From: Morella rubra
Taxonomy: Eukaryota; Streptophyta; Magnoliopsida; Fagales; Myricaceae
DNA: 64,000 nt
Assembly (NCBI GenBank): GCA_003952965.2
Contig: CM025850.1
Span: forward strand, 22,432,686 to 22,496,685
Direction: 5' to 3'
The stretch's first letter is position 1; each line of letters opens with the position of its first letter. Shown piece by piece: positions 1-11,812 of this stretch. The notes beneath the pieces are model-generated. The model worked only from the letters and a program-made list of their open reading frames with translations, did not search any database and had not been told where the DNA came from. Position numbers and translations under genes: made by a program.

Positions 1-171
1 CTCCCCATTTTTTCGTTTTTAAAATTTAAATTAAAATGTTACATTTTAAATGTATATTAATTTTTTTTAGTAATATAATTTTTATGAGATATATATGACA
101 ATTCCTATCTGAAAAGTCAAACAAAAATTTCTCCTAAAAGCATGAAAACTGAAAATTTGTTGACACGCCAA

Positions 172-1180
172 AATTTCATTCATTTCCTAAACATTTTCAC
201 TAATATCGTTGAGCCATTTAACAACTAAACATGTAAAGTCTAAAAATAAGTAGCTCAAGTCATAAAATAGGAAGTATGATTTCAATGTGATACAATGGAT
301 TAACAATCTACCCAGCCCCACCTTGCACTAGATCCACAAGTTTCATGGTAGGCCTAGGCTCGAAGATTGTACTCCATGAATTTGTCACTATAAAAGTCAT
401 ACAGGACATTTATAGATGCATGCAATGCTTGTCTTCAAAATATGTATCCTTTGAACGACAATCTTTCCACTCTGCAGTGTCAGATCACTGAGGTCAACTT
501 TCGTCCCTACTTAACAGACTGGTTATAAAATCAAGCACCTTTAGTATTTGAACTCAAGGACCAATCTTTGTCTGGCTCAAGAGACCCTTTGCGGCCTCTG
601 TTACCTTTTCGGAGACCCATATAGAAACTATCTACTTGAGACTATCCTTGGGCTCACTATATAATACAAGAGATTTCGAAATATGTACACATCTTGATGC
701 CTGTCTCCATAGACAAAAGTGTATAATCATGGCCCAAATTTTGATGAATTTCAGAGTTTGCCCCTAACAGAGGACGATTTTAGTTTCCAATCCTACGAAC
801 AATCAAAGATGATATACCAGTGCACAATTTCCTAAATATTTTCACCAATAATGCTCCAAACGTCAAAAAAATGCCAACTAAACAAGTGAATTATGAAATT
901 AAGTACACCAAGTATAATTTTCCGTATGATCTCAATGTACCACATTGAATGAGCAAGCTACCAGCCCCATCTGCACTAATAACACAGGATTCATGGTAGG
1001 CTTCAGCTTATAGATTGCACTCATGAATTTGTGGCAATAGAAATCATACAGGAGATTTATACATGCATGCAATGGTTGTATTTGTTTTACATGTAGATCT
1101 CAAAGTATTAAATACGTGGGTCCAGATTTTGATGAATTTCAAATTGATTCTGCCCGAAACAATTTGATTCGTTCCAAACA
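172..1180. repeat. Diverged direct duplication
   Basis: The stretch at about 172-430 recurs at about 823-1078. Shared blocks include 'tttcctaaa', 'ttcatggtaggc', 'agattg.actc.atgaattt' and 'gatgcatgcaatg'. A further block at about 735-800 recurs at about 1110-1170, so the second copy lacks roughly 300 bases of the first. No coding potential is visible. It could be a decayed tandem repeat or two copies of an unknown repeat lying 3' of the Aladin gene. Confidence 0.55.
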
Positions 1181-1502
1181 GCAAAAAGAGACACTATTTA
1201 GCCCCTCGAAAATATCTCAACCGGCACATGTCTGAGGTGATGTCACAAGACTAATGAATAAAAACTTACTTCATACTTCACGTAACAGCGCCAACCTTGG
1301 GTAAGCTCCTCAGAGAAAATTACGATATATGACAATTGTGACATGAATCAAGGTCCAAGTCAATTATAAACAGAAAAAAATAATACAACAAAAAGAAAGA
1401 TGCAACCATTTTGCAATATTCTTGCATCACGGTCCACAGTGCTGATGTTGAAAACTGCTAAGATTATCATTCATGAATGAAGCAAATATAGTTTTCATTT
1501 AC

Positions 1503-4412
1503 CACGACAAATCCGCTAGTAGAAGACCACGTTTCAGATGTCCATGTGTTTGTCTCCCAAAGATAGAATGTTCCATCACTACAAGGGAACAAGATAATCA
1601 GCTTAAATCCCGTACATTGATTCATGTTTCAATAAAGATTAACATTAGTTATATCAAAAGTGCACTAATTTAGGTTAATGAAGGTACAATTTTGCAGCAA
1701 AAAAGTAGTCTCCAGTAGGTGACCACTTCATCATTGAAATACCGCCTAATCCCCTTCGAATGGGGGTCCCAACACCTGGAAATTGTATTAGGAGATTAGA
1801 TACTGAATCAGAAATAAGACACTAACTTTAGTAGGTAAATTGAGAACATAAGCACATAAAAGTAATGCTGTAAGCACAATAGGTAAGGGGACACGTTGCA
1901 CAAAAAGTTTAACTTGATAATTACGGATACGGTCAACTCTGCTCAATGGAGTGCTATATTCTTGTCAAGAAAGCAGTTGGAACTAGGATTTATTTCTTCA
2001 CATATTGTCTTAAACAAATTGTGATCATAAAATCATATAGTAGGAGTCCGAGGGTTTCCTCCGATGTTTAAGCTTGTCATTTGAGCTTGACCCTTTATGT
2101 GCCTAGAAAACATAATTTATGATCTCTCCCCTCTTTGGACATCCTTTACATTTGACGGATTTGAAGTTAAGTTCCTAGTAAATGGTGTCATTTCTCCTGA
2201 GTTTGAACACACGGTAAGATGCTATGACAGGGTACGTCAAACTGTAAACATAATAGGAATTTCAGAAGAAAGGGGGGAAGTAAATAGCAAGTCATTCAGC
2301 AAGCTACGGAAGAGCATTTTCTTGGCAAAAAGAAGTGGCAAAGCAAACAATGATAAATGGCATAGAAATACCAGGGAAGACAGCCTTATATACCTTGAGC
2401 AACATCCCATATGGTAAATGACGAGCTCTCATAGGAGGCAGATGCCAAATACGTGAAAATAGGTCAAGGAATTTCTATATACACCCTTAATAAAAAGCAC
2501 AGGGAAAATAATTTGTCAGAAAGCCCACTGTAGCAAAAACACAACATCAAAAAGCAAATTAAGACCGAGCTTCTGAAATAAGAAGTCTTTGTCACACACA
2601 GAAGATCTCATGACAACTACAAGTCTAAGCGTACTTGGGAAGGTGTGATTAAAAGTTGCTATACATACAAAAGAGACGATAAGTTGCCACAAGCTAAAGT
2701 TGCCCATACTATATCTATAGTAAGAATTATAAGATATCTTCAATGCATGCAACAACCGGAACTAAAATCAATTCACTACTGGAATTGGGTAGGATATCTT
2801 CCATCCGGACTCCATGAGAGTGCACTAATATGTTCATCATTAGAACTTCGAAGATAATCCACCAGAATATATTGCCGACCAGAGCCCCTAGATATGGTTC
2901 CTATGTAGGAAGCAGCACTAGATCTCACAGATGCTGCATTGCCTGGGTAAGAAGCAGCCCAAATGCAAATTCCACCCCTGAAAAGTTGAATTACATACAA
3001 TTATTGAGAGAAATTACAAAGAATTTTTTAGAATTTTTAGCATATCCCCGGCATGAAAAAGCTAAAATCAGAAATCTGAATTCCAATAAGCAGAACGCAT
3101 GATATGGTACTTGCTTGCATCCTACAGACAGCATCCTCCCACCATTTGGCCTCCACTCTAGAACTCTAACATCTCTTTGAGAGTCATTGGTCAAAATGCA
3201 GGGATCCTTCCCTTCTGAAAACAATGTAAATTGCATGCATTTGAAATGATCTAAAGAATACTCTTAAAAAAAAAGACTCTAACCAAATAATAAAAGAAGC
3301 AACTCATACTGCGGAAAATGTACATATTGATGGCTTGCATAAGTTACAGACCTGAATCCTCATAGTCACGAACTATAACTTGATTCGACGCGGATATGAA
3401 TGCAAGAATATGCTTATCTTGGTGCCAGCTTACCCCATGAAGATCAACCTCTGGCAACAATTTTACCTGTAAACTTGATAATGTTAGAACCCAAATCTAT
3501 GTAGTTCTCAAACATAGTATCTAATGTGAATATTATTCTTATTCACCGCATAATGCTAACATCCAGGTACATGTCCAGAACAGTAAACATATGACGCTTG
3601 AGGTGTCTGAGACAATCTAGGATAGGCACGTCAAGCCTTGTGATGCACAGCAAACAACATGTTGACATAGGGAAATTTAGATCCACCACCAAACTAGTAT
3701 CAGTTACCATCCACGTGATGATTTCATGGCATTACAATTCCTTTTGAGCCAATGGAAAATATGTTCAACTTGTCTGATCAACCAAGTGGCTGTTGAACTG
3801 CAAACTGACAATCTTCTAGTGATATAAGTGACACGTGCATAGTTCAATAGTCACTATACAGCAGAAAAAAACTTTGATTACAAACCGGGAGGGGGGAAGG
3901 GAAAATTTTCACTGATTCAAGTGAAATGATGAAAGGGGCATACATCATTAGGATAAAAGAGGCCTTTCAGGGAGTGACTAAGTCCCTGCAATGCTGCCAC
4001 TAGACCCTTTCTCTGAGAACCATCTGCAGTTATCCTTCCTTGTTGTTCTGGGACCTGCTCGGAACTCGGCGAGATAGTTTGATCCGAGTGAAAAGGAACC
4101 GGGCTGAATGTCATTCCCTGTATCAAATTACCTCCACATTTTTCAGAGCCCAAAACAAATCTGAAAAATCTTTAGATAAATACATATATACATAGAGCAA
4201 TACATTCGTCCATTGAGAGATTCAAATAAATAAGCACATAAATGCATACACGAGCATTATACGACTTACAAGAAGTTTGCCATAAGTGTCCTTGGCTCGA
4301 TCGTCAGACAGGTTCTCCGCGGTAACTGCATATTCCGTGTGTCAGTATTAGTTCTGAACCTGTTCTCTACGGAATCAGAAGACCTGAGGTCCTATGCAGC
4401 GGAACATATATT

Positions 4413-4459
<47 letters not shown>

Positions 4460-4612
4460 CATACTAAGGTCTCGATTAATTTCACAAATCGTGACAGAAC
4501 CAGGATGAGGAAACGAGGGCATATTTAGGATTGCAGAATCAATGTGGTTCTGGACTGCGTGGATTTTACTCCTCCCAACGGGCTGCTGCGGTGAATCGAG
4601 TCCTGAAGGCAA
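1503..4612 (-). CDS. AAAS: Aladin (AAAS) WD40 nucleoporin, 9 exons seen, 3' end missing
   Basis: Aladin is a WD40 scaffold protein of the nuclear pore complex. Nine exons join in frame: 4522(or 4612)-4465, 4325-4270, 4117-3944, 3466-3352, 3214-3115, 2977-2798, 2452-2394, 1775-1688 and 1578-1503, about 302 residues from the inner start. The N-terminus MPSFPHPGSVTICEINRDL matches plant Aladin, which favours the ATG at 4522; an in-frame ATG at 4612 would add 30 residues. WD-type segments include GVSWHQDKHILAFIS, ISALSWSPDGRY, SSFTIWDVAQG, MMKWSPTGDYFFAAK and GTFYLWETNTW. Intron 5 is GC-AG and intron 6 is U12-type AT-AC. The remaining roughly 130 residues of the family were not found. A degraded match to the next exon lies near 1,265-1,360. 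The copy is therefore either decaying at its 3' end or continues beyond the window. Confidence 0.9.
2453..2797 (-). other. U12-type AT-AC intron (Aladin intron 6)
   Basis: Read on the minus strand, the donor is ATATCCTA, one base from the U12 consensus ATATCCTT. A TTCCTTGAC branch-site match lies about 11 nt before the terminal CAC. Joining exon ...GATGGAAG to GTATTTGGCATCTGCC restores the conserved SPDGRYLASASYESSS reading frame. No GT-AG alternative keeps that frame. Confidence 0.88.
2978..3114 (-). other. GC-AG intron (Aladin intron 5)
   Basis: The minus-strand donor is AA|GCAAGT, a perfect GC-type donor, and the acceptor is TTTTCAG|G. Splicing gives ...LSVGCK-GGICIWAAS. The nearest GT (4 nt downstream) would shift the frame. 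Confidence 0.75.
4420..4455. repeat. (GA)n microsatellite
   Basis: About 17-18 uninterrupted GA units lie in Aladin intron 1, directly after the exon 1 donor. Confidence 0.95.
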
Positions 4613-6076
4613 ATAAAGTGGAGACTGGCTATGAGACAGATTTCATGAATTCGTCCGTTCGACAAAATATTTATCTTCCCGCGAGACCCTGAGAGCGCTG
4701 TTTAAACATCCCAAAAAAAAAAAGTACTGAAAATTGCTGCCGCAATTCCTCCAAAGACGAATTGACTTTGTTTTCGTTCGGTTAATAAAACTAGTAAGAT
4801 TTTTAAGGAGTTCGATGGCACCGTGAGTATCTACATAGATTCATGTTTCAGAGGATTTTTGTATATACGTCGGTGAAAAATTTAAAAATATTTTTTTTTT
4901 ATTAGAATTGATAGAAAAGTATAAATAGAGATTATTTGATGTAATTTTTTAATAAAAAAAGTTAGCCAAAAAGTTTAGAGATGGAAAGTTTGTTAGATTT
5001 ACTTTTTTTTCCTTTTGAAAAGTATAAGAATTTGTATGAAAAGTTGTTAGAGTTTATATAAAATGTATCTTAAAATACCTTAACGCCAATAACCTTTGCA
5101 ATAATAAATCAATATTCAGCTTTTATCTTCTGCATAACAATGAACTAAAGTCAAGGCAATCTTGTCCTCCTGAATCTTCATAAATTCTGCACATAGGTCT
5201 TTAATATAAGCCCTAGATGACATTGTTTCAAGCGCTATTGCAACTCAAATATCACATTTATCTCTTGAGATTTTGCTTCTTTTTTTATAGGATCATTTAG
5301 ATGAAGATGCTACTTACTTTCCTTTCAATGCAACTTGAATATATGATTTGGTAAATTTCTTATTACTATATCCTTATTAACAACCAATGTCATCTCATCA
5401 AACATCTCAATTTTCTTGTTCAAATGTTGTTCGTGCTTTACAAAGGTCTATCTATAAAAAAATACACATATATGATTATTATTGTTTCTGATAATATCAA
5501 AATATGAAGAATTTTCAAAATAACTATAACACATATTGGATGAGAAATATTATCATTATTTCTTCTTTTGAAGTACACCTTCCTGATTAAGCATTATTTA
5601 ATAATATTTTATGGATAATTTTTGAGATTTGGAATTAAATTTGATTATTTTAAATTGATGAAATGTTAAAATAATCATATAATTTTTCTGTTAATACCTT
5701 CTCTTATTAATTAAATCAATGTATGTTTTATGACTCTTTGATTGAATAAATAAGAGTAGGTGGGTGTTAAAAATGTGTTTATAAATTCTTAATGATAGTG
5801 ATTAATTTAAATTATTAAAAGAGACATTTCTCAAATACCTTTAGACTTGTAATTTTAGTAGGATTAAGTTTGTTTTTTTTATTACCTAGATGATTCCTTT
5901 TATAGCCTTAATTTAGTGGATAAAATAGGTTTAAATCTTCATTGAATTATGAATTTTATGAAGGATAATTACCACTAATTATTTAGGGCTTGGATCATAG
6001 ATTATTTGAGCTTAATGGACTTTGGAAGAGATTTGTTAGTGGACTGTGAAGTGGACGGTTCAAGGCTCAATATAGT
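4613..6076. other. Intergenic, no gene recognised
   Basis: The first part must hold the Aladin promoter and 5' UTR on the minus strand. The rest is AT-rich with stop codons in all frames. I see no gene or clear repeat. Confidence 0.6.
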
Positions 6077-6350
6077 GTTGTCGAACCTAGAAGGGGGGTT
6101 GAATAGGTTCTAACGATCACCAATTTTGTTGAAACACTGGTCTTGAGCAGGACTTCAATAAACACAAATCTCAAGAATAACACAGACATGTCATAAAGTC
6201 TTTACGCCAACTAAAATACATTAACAGACTAGTTGGTTCGGGCTTCGAAGTAGGCTAGAAGTAGGCTTGATTGGGCATTGTTTTGAGCTTGAAGATCCGA
6301 CTCAATGACGAGAGGATCACCGGTTGATTTAGAAGGATTTTGGAAAGATT
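6077..6350 (-). mobile_element. LTR fragment, family 3 (hairpin end only)
   Basis: It begins TGTCGAACCTAG and has at 6083-6110 the arms GAACCTA/TAGGTTC around a G-run loop. This is the same layout as the terminal hairpins of the solo LTRs elsewhere in the window. No second LTR end or TSD was found, so it is called a truncated LTR. The sense strand is taken as minus by analogy. Confidence 0.4.
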
Positions 6351-7149
6351 TTGGGAGATTTTAGTCATGGCTTTGTAAGAAGAAGTGAGTTAGTGAAAAT
6401 ACATAATCTACTCAAATCTTCGTTTAGACATCAAATGGGATGTGAATTGCCTTATGTGCTCCATCATCTAATCACGCATTTCTTGTTCCATTCACTGCAG
6501 TATCTGTTCTTGCTCCTCTTTTTACTTATGCAACTGCTCCTCCAAAAACTGTTGATGCTCTCGCATCGTCTACTCCATTTCTGTCTAACTAGTAGCTCTT
6601 CATATTCTCTGTCTAGCCTCATCTCTCATCTCTAATCTGGCCTCCTCCAATCACAAATCAACGATCTACTGAACGACCTAAACCATGCACTAACCGCTTT
6701 CGTCTTAAGACCTCAATGAAAATCTCCACTTCTGTGTATGACTCGTGCTGTGTAATGGAAACCATAAGTCGTTACACGTAGTCAGTAAACATCTAAGAAA
6801 TTATTTGTGAAAAAAACTTAATTTATATGTAATAAAATATTTATAAAAAAGTAATATAAAACATTATATAACAAAGCCACATTAATCTGATCAGAAGGAC
6901 CTAAGTGTAATACCTATAAAAAAGTATATTACTTATTAACAAAGCTCTTGCGCGTTGGAAGGACCTGTTGTGTGTACAATCTTCAGCTTAGCCCTATTCT
7001 CCCGATTGATTGCACACCTCATCTACATTGTATATTTGCAGTTGTTACCACAATTAATAATAAAGTAAATAAACGTAAATGACGGAATAAAATTTTTTAA
7101 CCTGAACAAATAAATCACAGATATGAGCCCAAATAACAGTTTGCACAAT
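6351..7149. other. No gene recognised
   Basis: AT-rich sequence. A plus-strand open frame at 6351-6635 is low-complexity Leu/Ser-rich translation and is not treated as a gene. Parts may belong to the decayed CACTA element to the right. Confidence 0.4.
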
Positions 7150-8545
7150 TAAAATTTAATAAATTATATTTACCAATACTTGGTTCATCACGTATGATTT
7201 AACATGATCATGCCACTTAGTCGTCTCAAATGAGATATGCTGTCGAACGAGCAAACCAATATGACTTGAGAGCATCGAAGATGCCTTGTCATCACTGCCC
7301 ATACGTCCATCAAGGATATGGATAGTCAGCTTTCCTCCGTGACGAGACTTATGTGATGCAATCCCGTGCATACTAGCCCTTCTGTGTCTAATCACTGACG
7401 TTTCTACAAACGAAGAATAATACATTTAAGAATTAGTTAGCATACAATTAAAATTTTCTAAAATTTAATCAAAATCGATGGGGTGAGATACTTACACGCA
7501 CAACTATTTTGGGTGGCTAGTGGACTGGTAGTGGAAAGGGCAGTACTTCCTTGAATCTCTAAGCGAATGACCCAACGCTATTATGTATCGAAAATACTTC
7601 TAGCCTGAACCAATGTGCCAAACAAATTGCACCAAAGACGCTCACTGGCATGACGTCGTGCTGTGACCAAATAAATCAATATTAGTGAAAAAAATAAATT
7701 AATTATGTAACTCAAAATGAATATAAAACATATATGCTAAATAAACTGAAATGATAAAATTATTTTAGTCATCGCAGTTATATTCATCAGAATCACTGGA
7801 ATCATTAATGAACGAGTTTGAGGAATCATCACTTTCTTTCATGTCACGCTGATGTGCACCACTCTCATCGGTCACTGTCACAAAAAGCTCAATAGACTCA
7901 TTCTCCAAGTATGCTTCACGGTTCAACAGTCCTTCTCCATCTTCAATAGGAGGAATATCATATATGTTTCTAGATCTTTCAAACAATCTTCCAGTGACCG
8001 CCCAACTTTATATCATTAATATAAAACACTTGATTTGCCTGAGATGCTAGCACGAATAGATCGTCTTTGTACCATTTTCTGGAGATGTGTTAATATTAAC
8101 AAACCGACCACTTTTATCAAAACCTAAGTTTTTGGTACTCAAGTGAAACCAGTCACATTTGAATAAATAAACTAAATTATAGTGCAAGTAATGCAATGCT
8201 TAAATCTCCACAACTTGGCCATAAAAATCAACATATTCCCCGACTTGGTTCCCTTGAACAACCATGCCGCTATTTCGAGTACTACGGAATTGTTCATGGA
8301 GGACATTACACACCCAGAATAGTGAATTGCCTGTTGATCCGGACCAGATGCTAATGCATACAAATCATCCGACACCGAGTCAGGATTGTCATTGTGCATA
8401 GTTTGTATCTAAAATAATAAACAATTGTTAATGAGAATAAACAAAAATTAATACAAAAGGAATATATAATAGAGACAAAATATAATAATGAGAATAAATA
8501 AAGCATGACTGAATCTATGAAGATAATCATTCCAAGATCATTCAC
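7150..8545 (-). pseudogene. CACTA (En/Spm) transposase remnants
   Basis: Minus-strand fragments in several frames resemble proteins coded by plant CACTA transposons. The segment at about 8,390-8,180 has DLYALASGP and, after a frameshift, NSGMVVQGNQVGEYVDFYG. The segment at about 8,160-7,770 reads, across frameshifts, WFHLSTKNLGFDKSG, WYKDDLFVLASQA, QVFYINDIKLGGHWKIV and then an acidic tail rich in D, E and S; this resembles the DUF4216-type region. At 7,425-7,156 a segment with DGRMGSDDKASSMLSSHIG resembles the plant Transposase_24 type. Frameshifts and stops make it non-functional. CACTA termini and a 3-bp TSD were not found, so element limits are unknown. Confidence 0.7.
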
Positions 8546-9784
8546 AGATGAGAAAAAAAAAAACTAATAACAGTTGGAGAATGATAAACAAGAGTTGTAT
8601 CAATCATGTGATCATGAATCAAATTAAATAGATATACCATTATTGATACGAGTTTATCCCCAGCCTTGCTTAGAGATTTAGCTATCCATTCGAGCCAAAG
8701 AAACTCTCTCCCCCTAAAAGATAGCAAAAGAAAAGAAAAAGAAACTCAAAACAGTGCAAAACCTAGCCTCCACGAACTGAAGAAGTCCTTTTCCCATGTC
8801 CTCCAAGTCATCATCCTTCCAAAGAAAGAAAATAGTATCTCAAATTCGCACATTCAATGTTCCAGATTTTACTCCTGAAATTCGGGCCATTTTTCTCCTA
8901 TCAAACATCAGAATTTGAAAAGTGTTATTTCTAGAAAAAATGTAGCCCTTTGAGTTGGTTTTCATATCCTTTTTTAATCTTATTAATCCGATATCTTATG
9001 TGGAAGATATGATAATAATAGTAACAACTACTCAGAGAATATCATACCTATTTCTCCAGATATTGCGGCGCCTATTTCGCCTAGTAAACATTGGAATTTG
9101 AGAATCTCTATTTTCTAGATGAAATGTTGCTTTTTAAGTCAACATTCCAACACTTTTTGAATCCTATTAATTCAATATTAGATGAAAGAGGTATGGTAAT
9201 AATACTAGAGGCTACACAGATATCTTCCAATTCAAGAATTTTTTGAACTCACTATCTGATATCAATTCATTCAACTTCTAGGTCTTCTTGCTTGATTGGA
9301 TAAAGCCCAGTACTTTAATTACGGTCATCTTTTAGGGTTAGAATTCCAACTCTTCTTAATTTATTTCCTGCAAGAAAATCATTAAAAATCAATCACAACT
9401 GGACACTTTGTAAAATAACATTCAAGTTGGAAAAATACCATTAAAAAGTCAAAATTACACTTATGTGTTAGCAAATGAATATGAAGAAGTAATGTTCAGA
9501 GTGTACTTTTATGCACTCATCAGAGGCTGAGAGAAAATTAGATTAGGGTTAGGGAGAGTGGAAATTTCGGAGGAAAGGGGGGAATCGGGGGAGGGGATCG
9601 CAATTTTTTTCAGGGGGGGCAGGGGGTAAGCTAAATGAAACACCCACCACCCCCAAAACATGCCTTTGCTTTTAGTAACTATTTGGGTCGGGTTGGCTGT
9701 TTTCGGATGTCATTCCAGGTATCTAACACCTACCCGATCGAATGTTTTTTTTTCTTATGTTATCTAAATCTGAGAAGCTTTGAC
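8546..9784. other. No gene recognised
   Basis: AT-rich to about 9,540, then a G-rich patch (9,545-9,640) and a segment with CGGGT motifs up to the hAT target site. I see no coding sequence. The stretch at 9,660-9,784 together with 24,972-25,013 may be the two halves of an older hAT-like element, since the right half ends in a TAGGGCTGTG-type terminus. Confidence 0.4.
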
Positions 9785-10494
9785 CCGGTAGGTAGGGCTG
9801 TGCATTAGTGGTGTCTAATTTTCGTCCATCGGTATTGGTACCAGTAATATCGGTTACCGGTGCCCAACAGTGGTAGTACCGGTAACCAGCCACCGCTAGG
9901 CTTTTTTTTGGGGCCAATTTTAGGGCCATTTAGGCCCCTGTTTTAGGGGGGTTTTTTTAACATATTTTGCCTCCTTTTTTTACCGTTGTAATTAATGGGA
10001 TAAATGTCAAATTGGTTCCTGTGATATACAAGAAAATTGTTTTGGTCCCTATGATAAGAAAACCATAAATTTAGTCCCTATAATACCCCTTTGTTTCGCC
10101 GTTCGTCCCTCTTCTTAAATCCGTTAGTTCACTCGACAGAATGCACTCCACATCAGCCCTATTGCCATGTCATCTCTCCAGTCAGCTCAATATCCTATGC
10201 CCTCAGTTGAACTAAGTGAACCCTAACTCTACCCCCCACAAATCTCTCAAATTCGCTAGATCTGTAGTCCTTTTTCTCTGTATCATGTATTTTGCCCTAA
10301 CCCCACCATATTAGGTTCAAAGTACCCTTTACATTCCCTCCCTCCCTCCTCTCTGCAGCCCCTTTTCCTCTTCTCTTATTATGCCATTAACTCATGCCGT
10401 GAGGATTTTGGAGTTTCCATTAACTCTTTGAATTTCCTCTACTTGAAGTAAGGTGACCATACATCTGCTGCTTCCCTCCTAATCTCCACACAAA

Positions 10495-11283
10495 ATGGAA
10501 TCCTCTGGTTCGGTCTCATTTGATTTGGGTGTGGAGGCCCACTTCTGCAACTGTGACATTCAAGCCTCTTTGAAGACTTCTTGGACGGAGAAGAATCTTG
10601 GAAGGCGCTTTTGGGGATGTCCAAGATTCGGTAAAAAATCGGTAAGTTTTTGTTTTATGTACAATGTGAAAGTGTGAAAGTGAACCCAAGCCGCTTCATA
10701 ATAAATGTGAGAATCTTCTAAGCAAGTGACCACAAGGTAGGATGCCGAAGTACGTCCGAAGCATCATGCCAAATTTTCTCATGCTTTCGTCATGAAATAC
10801 GTGGTAGATGACTTTATTCTACCTATTCTTATTATGTTTCCAGTTACATTTTAGTTTAAAAATATCATTTTGGTCTAATAATTCTTGCCAAATATTCAAA
10901 AGTAGAGAGAAAATTTGAGTTAGAAAATTTGGTGAACAATTAGGTATCTAGAATTTCTTGTGAAAGTAAAATTAAAACGCAAGATCATGAACACAAGTAT
11001 TAAAAGAAACTTACTAAGCTTTTAATAATTTGTCTTATTTCTTGCTAAATTTGTCATTGTCATGGTTGCTGTACAGATGCCACTGGCGTGTGTGTATTTT
11101 GCGTGGTATGACCCCCCTCTCTACAAGCGCACTTTGGAGTTTTTTCCACCTTTAATGAGAAGAATCAAGATGCTAGAGGCTGAATTACAGAAGCAAAGAG
11201 AGAAGGAGAGAAGGCTGGAGATTGGTTTGGTTGTTTCATGTGTGTTGGGTCTGGTTGGAGTTCATGTCGCTCTGTGTTTTTAG
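10495..11283 (+). CDS. GRF zinc-finger protein with C-terminal membrane segment (At4g04775-like), 2 exons
   Basis: Exon 1 is 10495-10641 and exon 2 is 11077-11283, joined in phase 0 through GTAAGT...TACAG, giving 117 residues. Residues about 17-60 form a GRF-type zinc finger: FCNCDIQASLKTSWTEKNLG, RRFWGCPRF, and after the splice CVYFAWYD, so the finger spans the intron. Next comes a charged coiled coil (MLEAELQKQREKERRLE) and a hydrophobic C-terminal segment (GLVVSCVLGLVGVHVALCF) likely to anchor in a membrane. This layout is common among plant proteins annotated as At4g04775-like, of unknown function. It lies just inside the left MULE terminal repeat, antisense to mudrA. It keeps its intron, so if captured it was captured as DNA. 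No frameshift or stop is seen. Confidence 0.65.
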
Positions 11284-11812
11284 GCCACAACTGTTTTCAT
11301 TTTGTCTATGTAAATGAGGTAACCATGTCTAAATGTGTAAAAAATGTTTTTGGGTATTTTGTGACACTTTATAGTAGGTATTTTGCTGGATGCAATGTTG
11401 TCTATGGTGTTTTAATTTCATAGTACAAGTTGGTTTAATGTATGGGTGCTAGTTCTCTATTGTGTTTTAATGTTATGGTGCAAGTTGGTTTAATGTAATG
11501 GTGCAAGTTGGTTTAGTTCTCTATTGTGTTTTAATGTAATGGCGCAAGTTAGTTTAGTTCTCTATTGTGTTCTCTAGTTCTCTATTCCTTCAATTCTTTC
11601 ATTTTGCTTCTCAATTTCCCTTCGTCTCCTTCAATTAGGCTTCTTGCGTAGTTTGCTATGTCTTTGTGTCCCACCAGGCCGTTATCATTGTATTTTATTA
11701 TGTCTTTGGTAACATTGCCTCTTAAAAAGGCAAGATGAAACGTGCAAAAAACTCACTGAAACTTTCTCTGATAGCATATGAAACTACAACAATAAAATTC
11801 CTACCAATTAAT

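Noticed and set aside
6351..6635. Open plus-strand frame of 94 codons
   Set aside because: The composition is low-complexity Leu/Ser from a CT-rich tract, with no domain and no supporting context.
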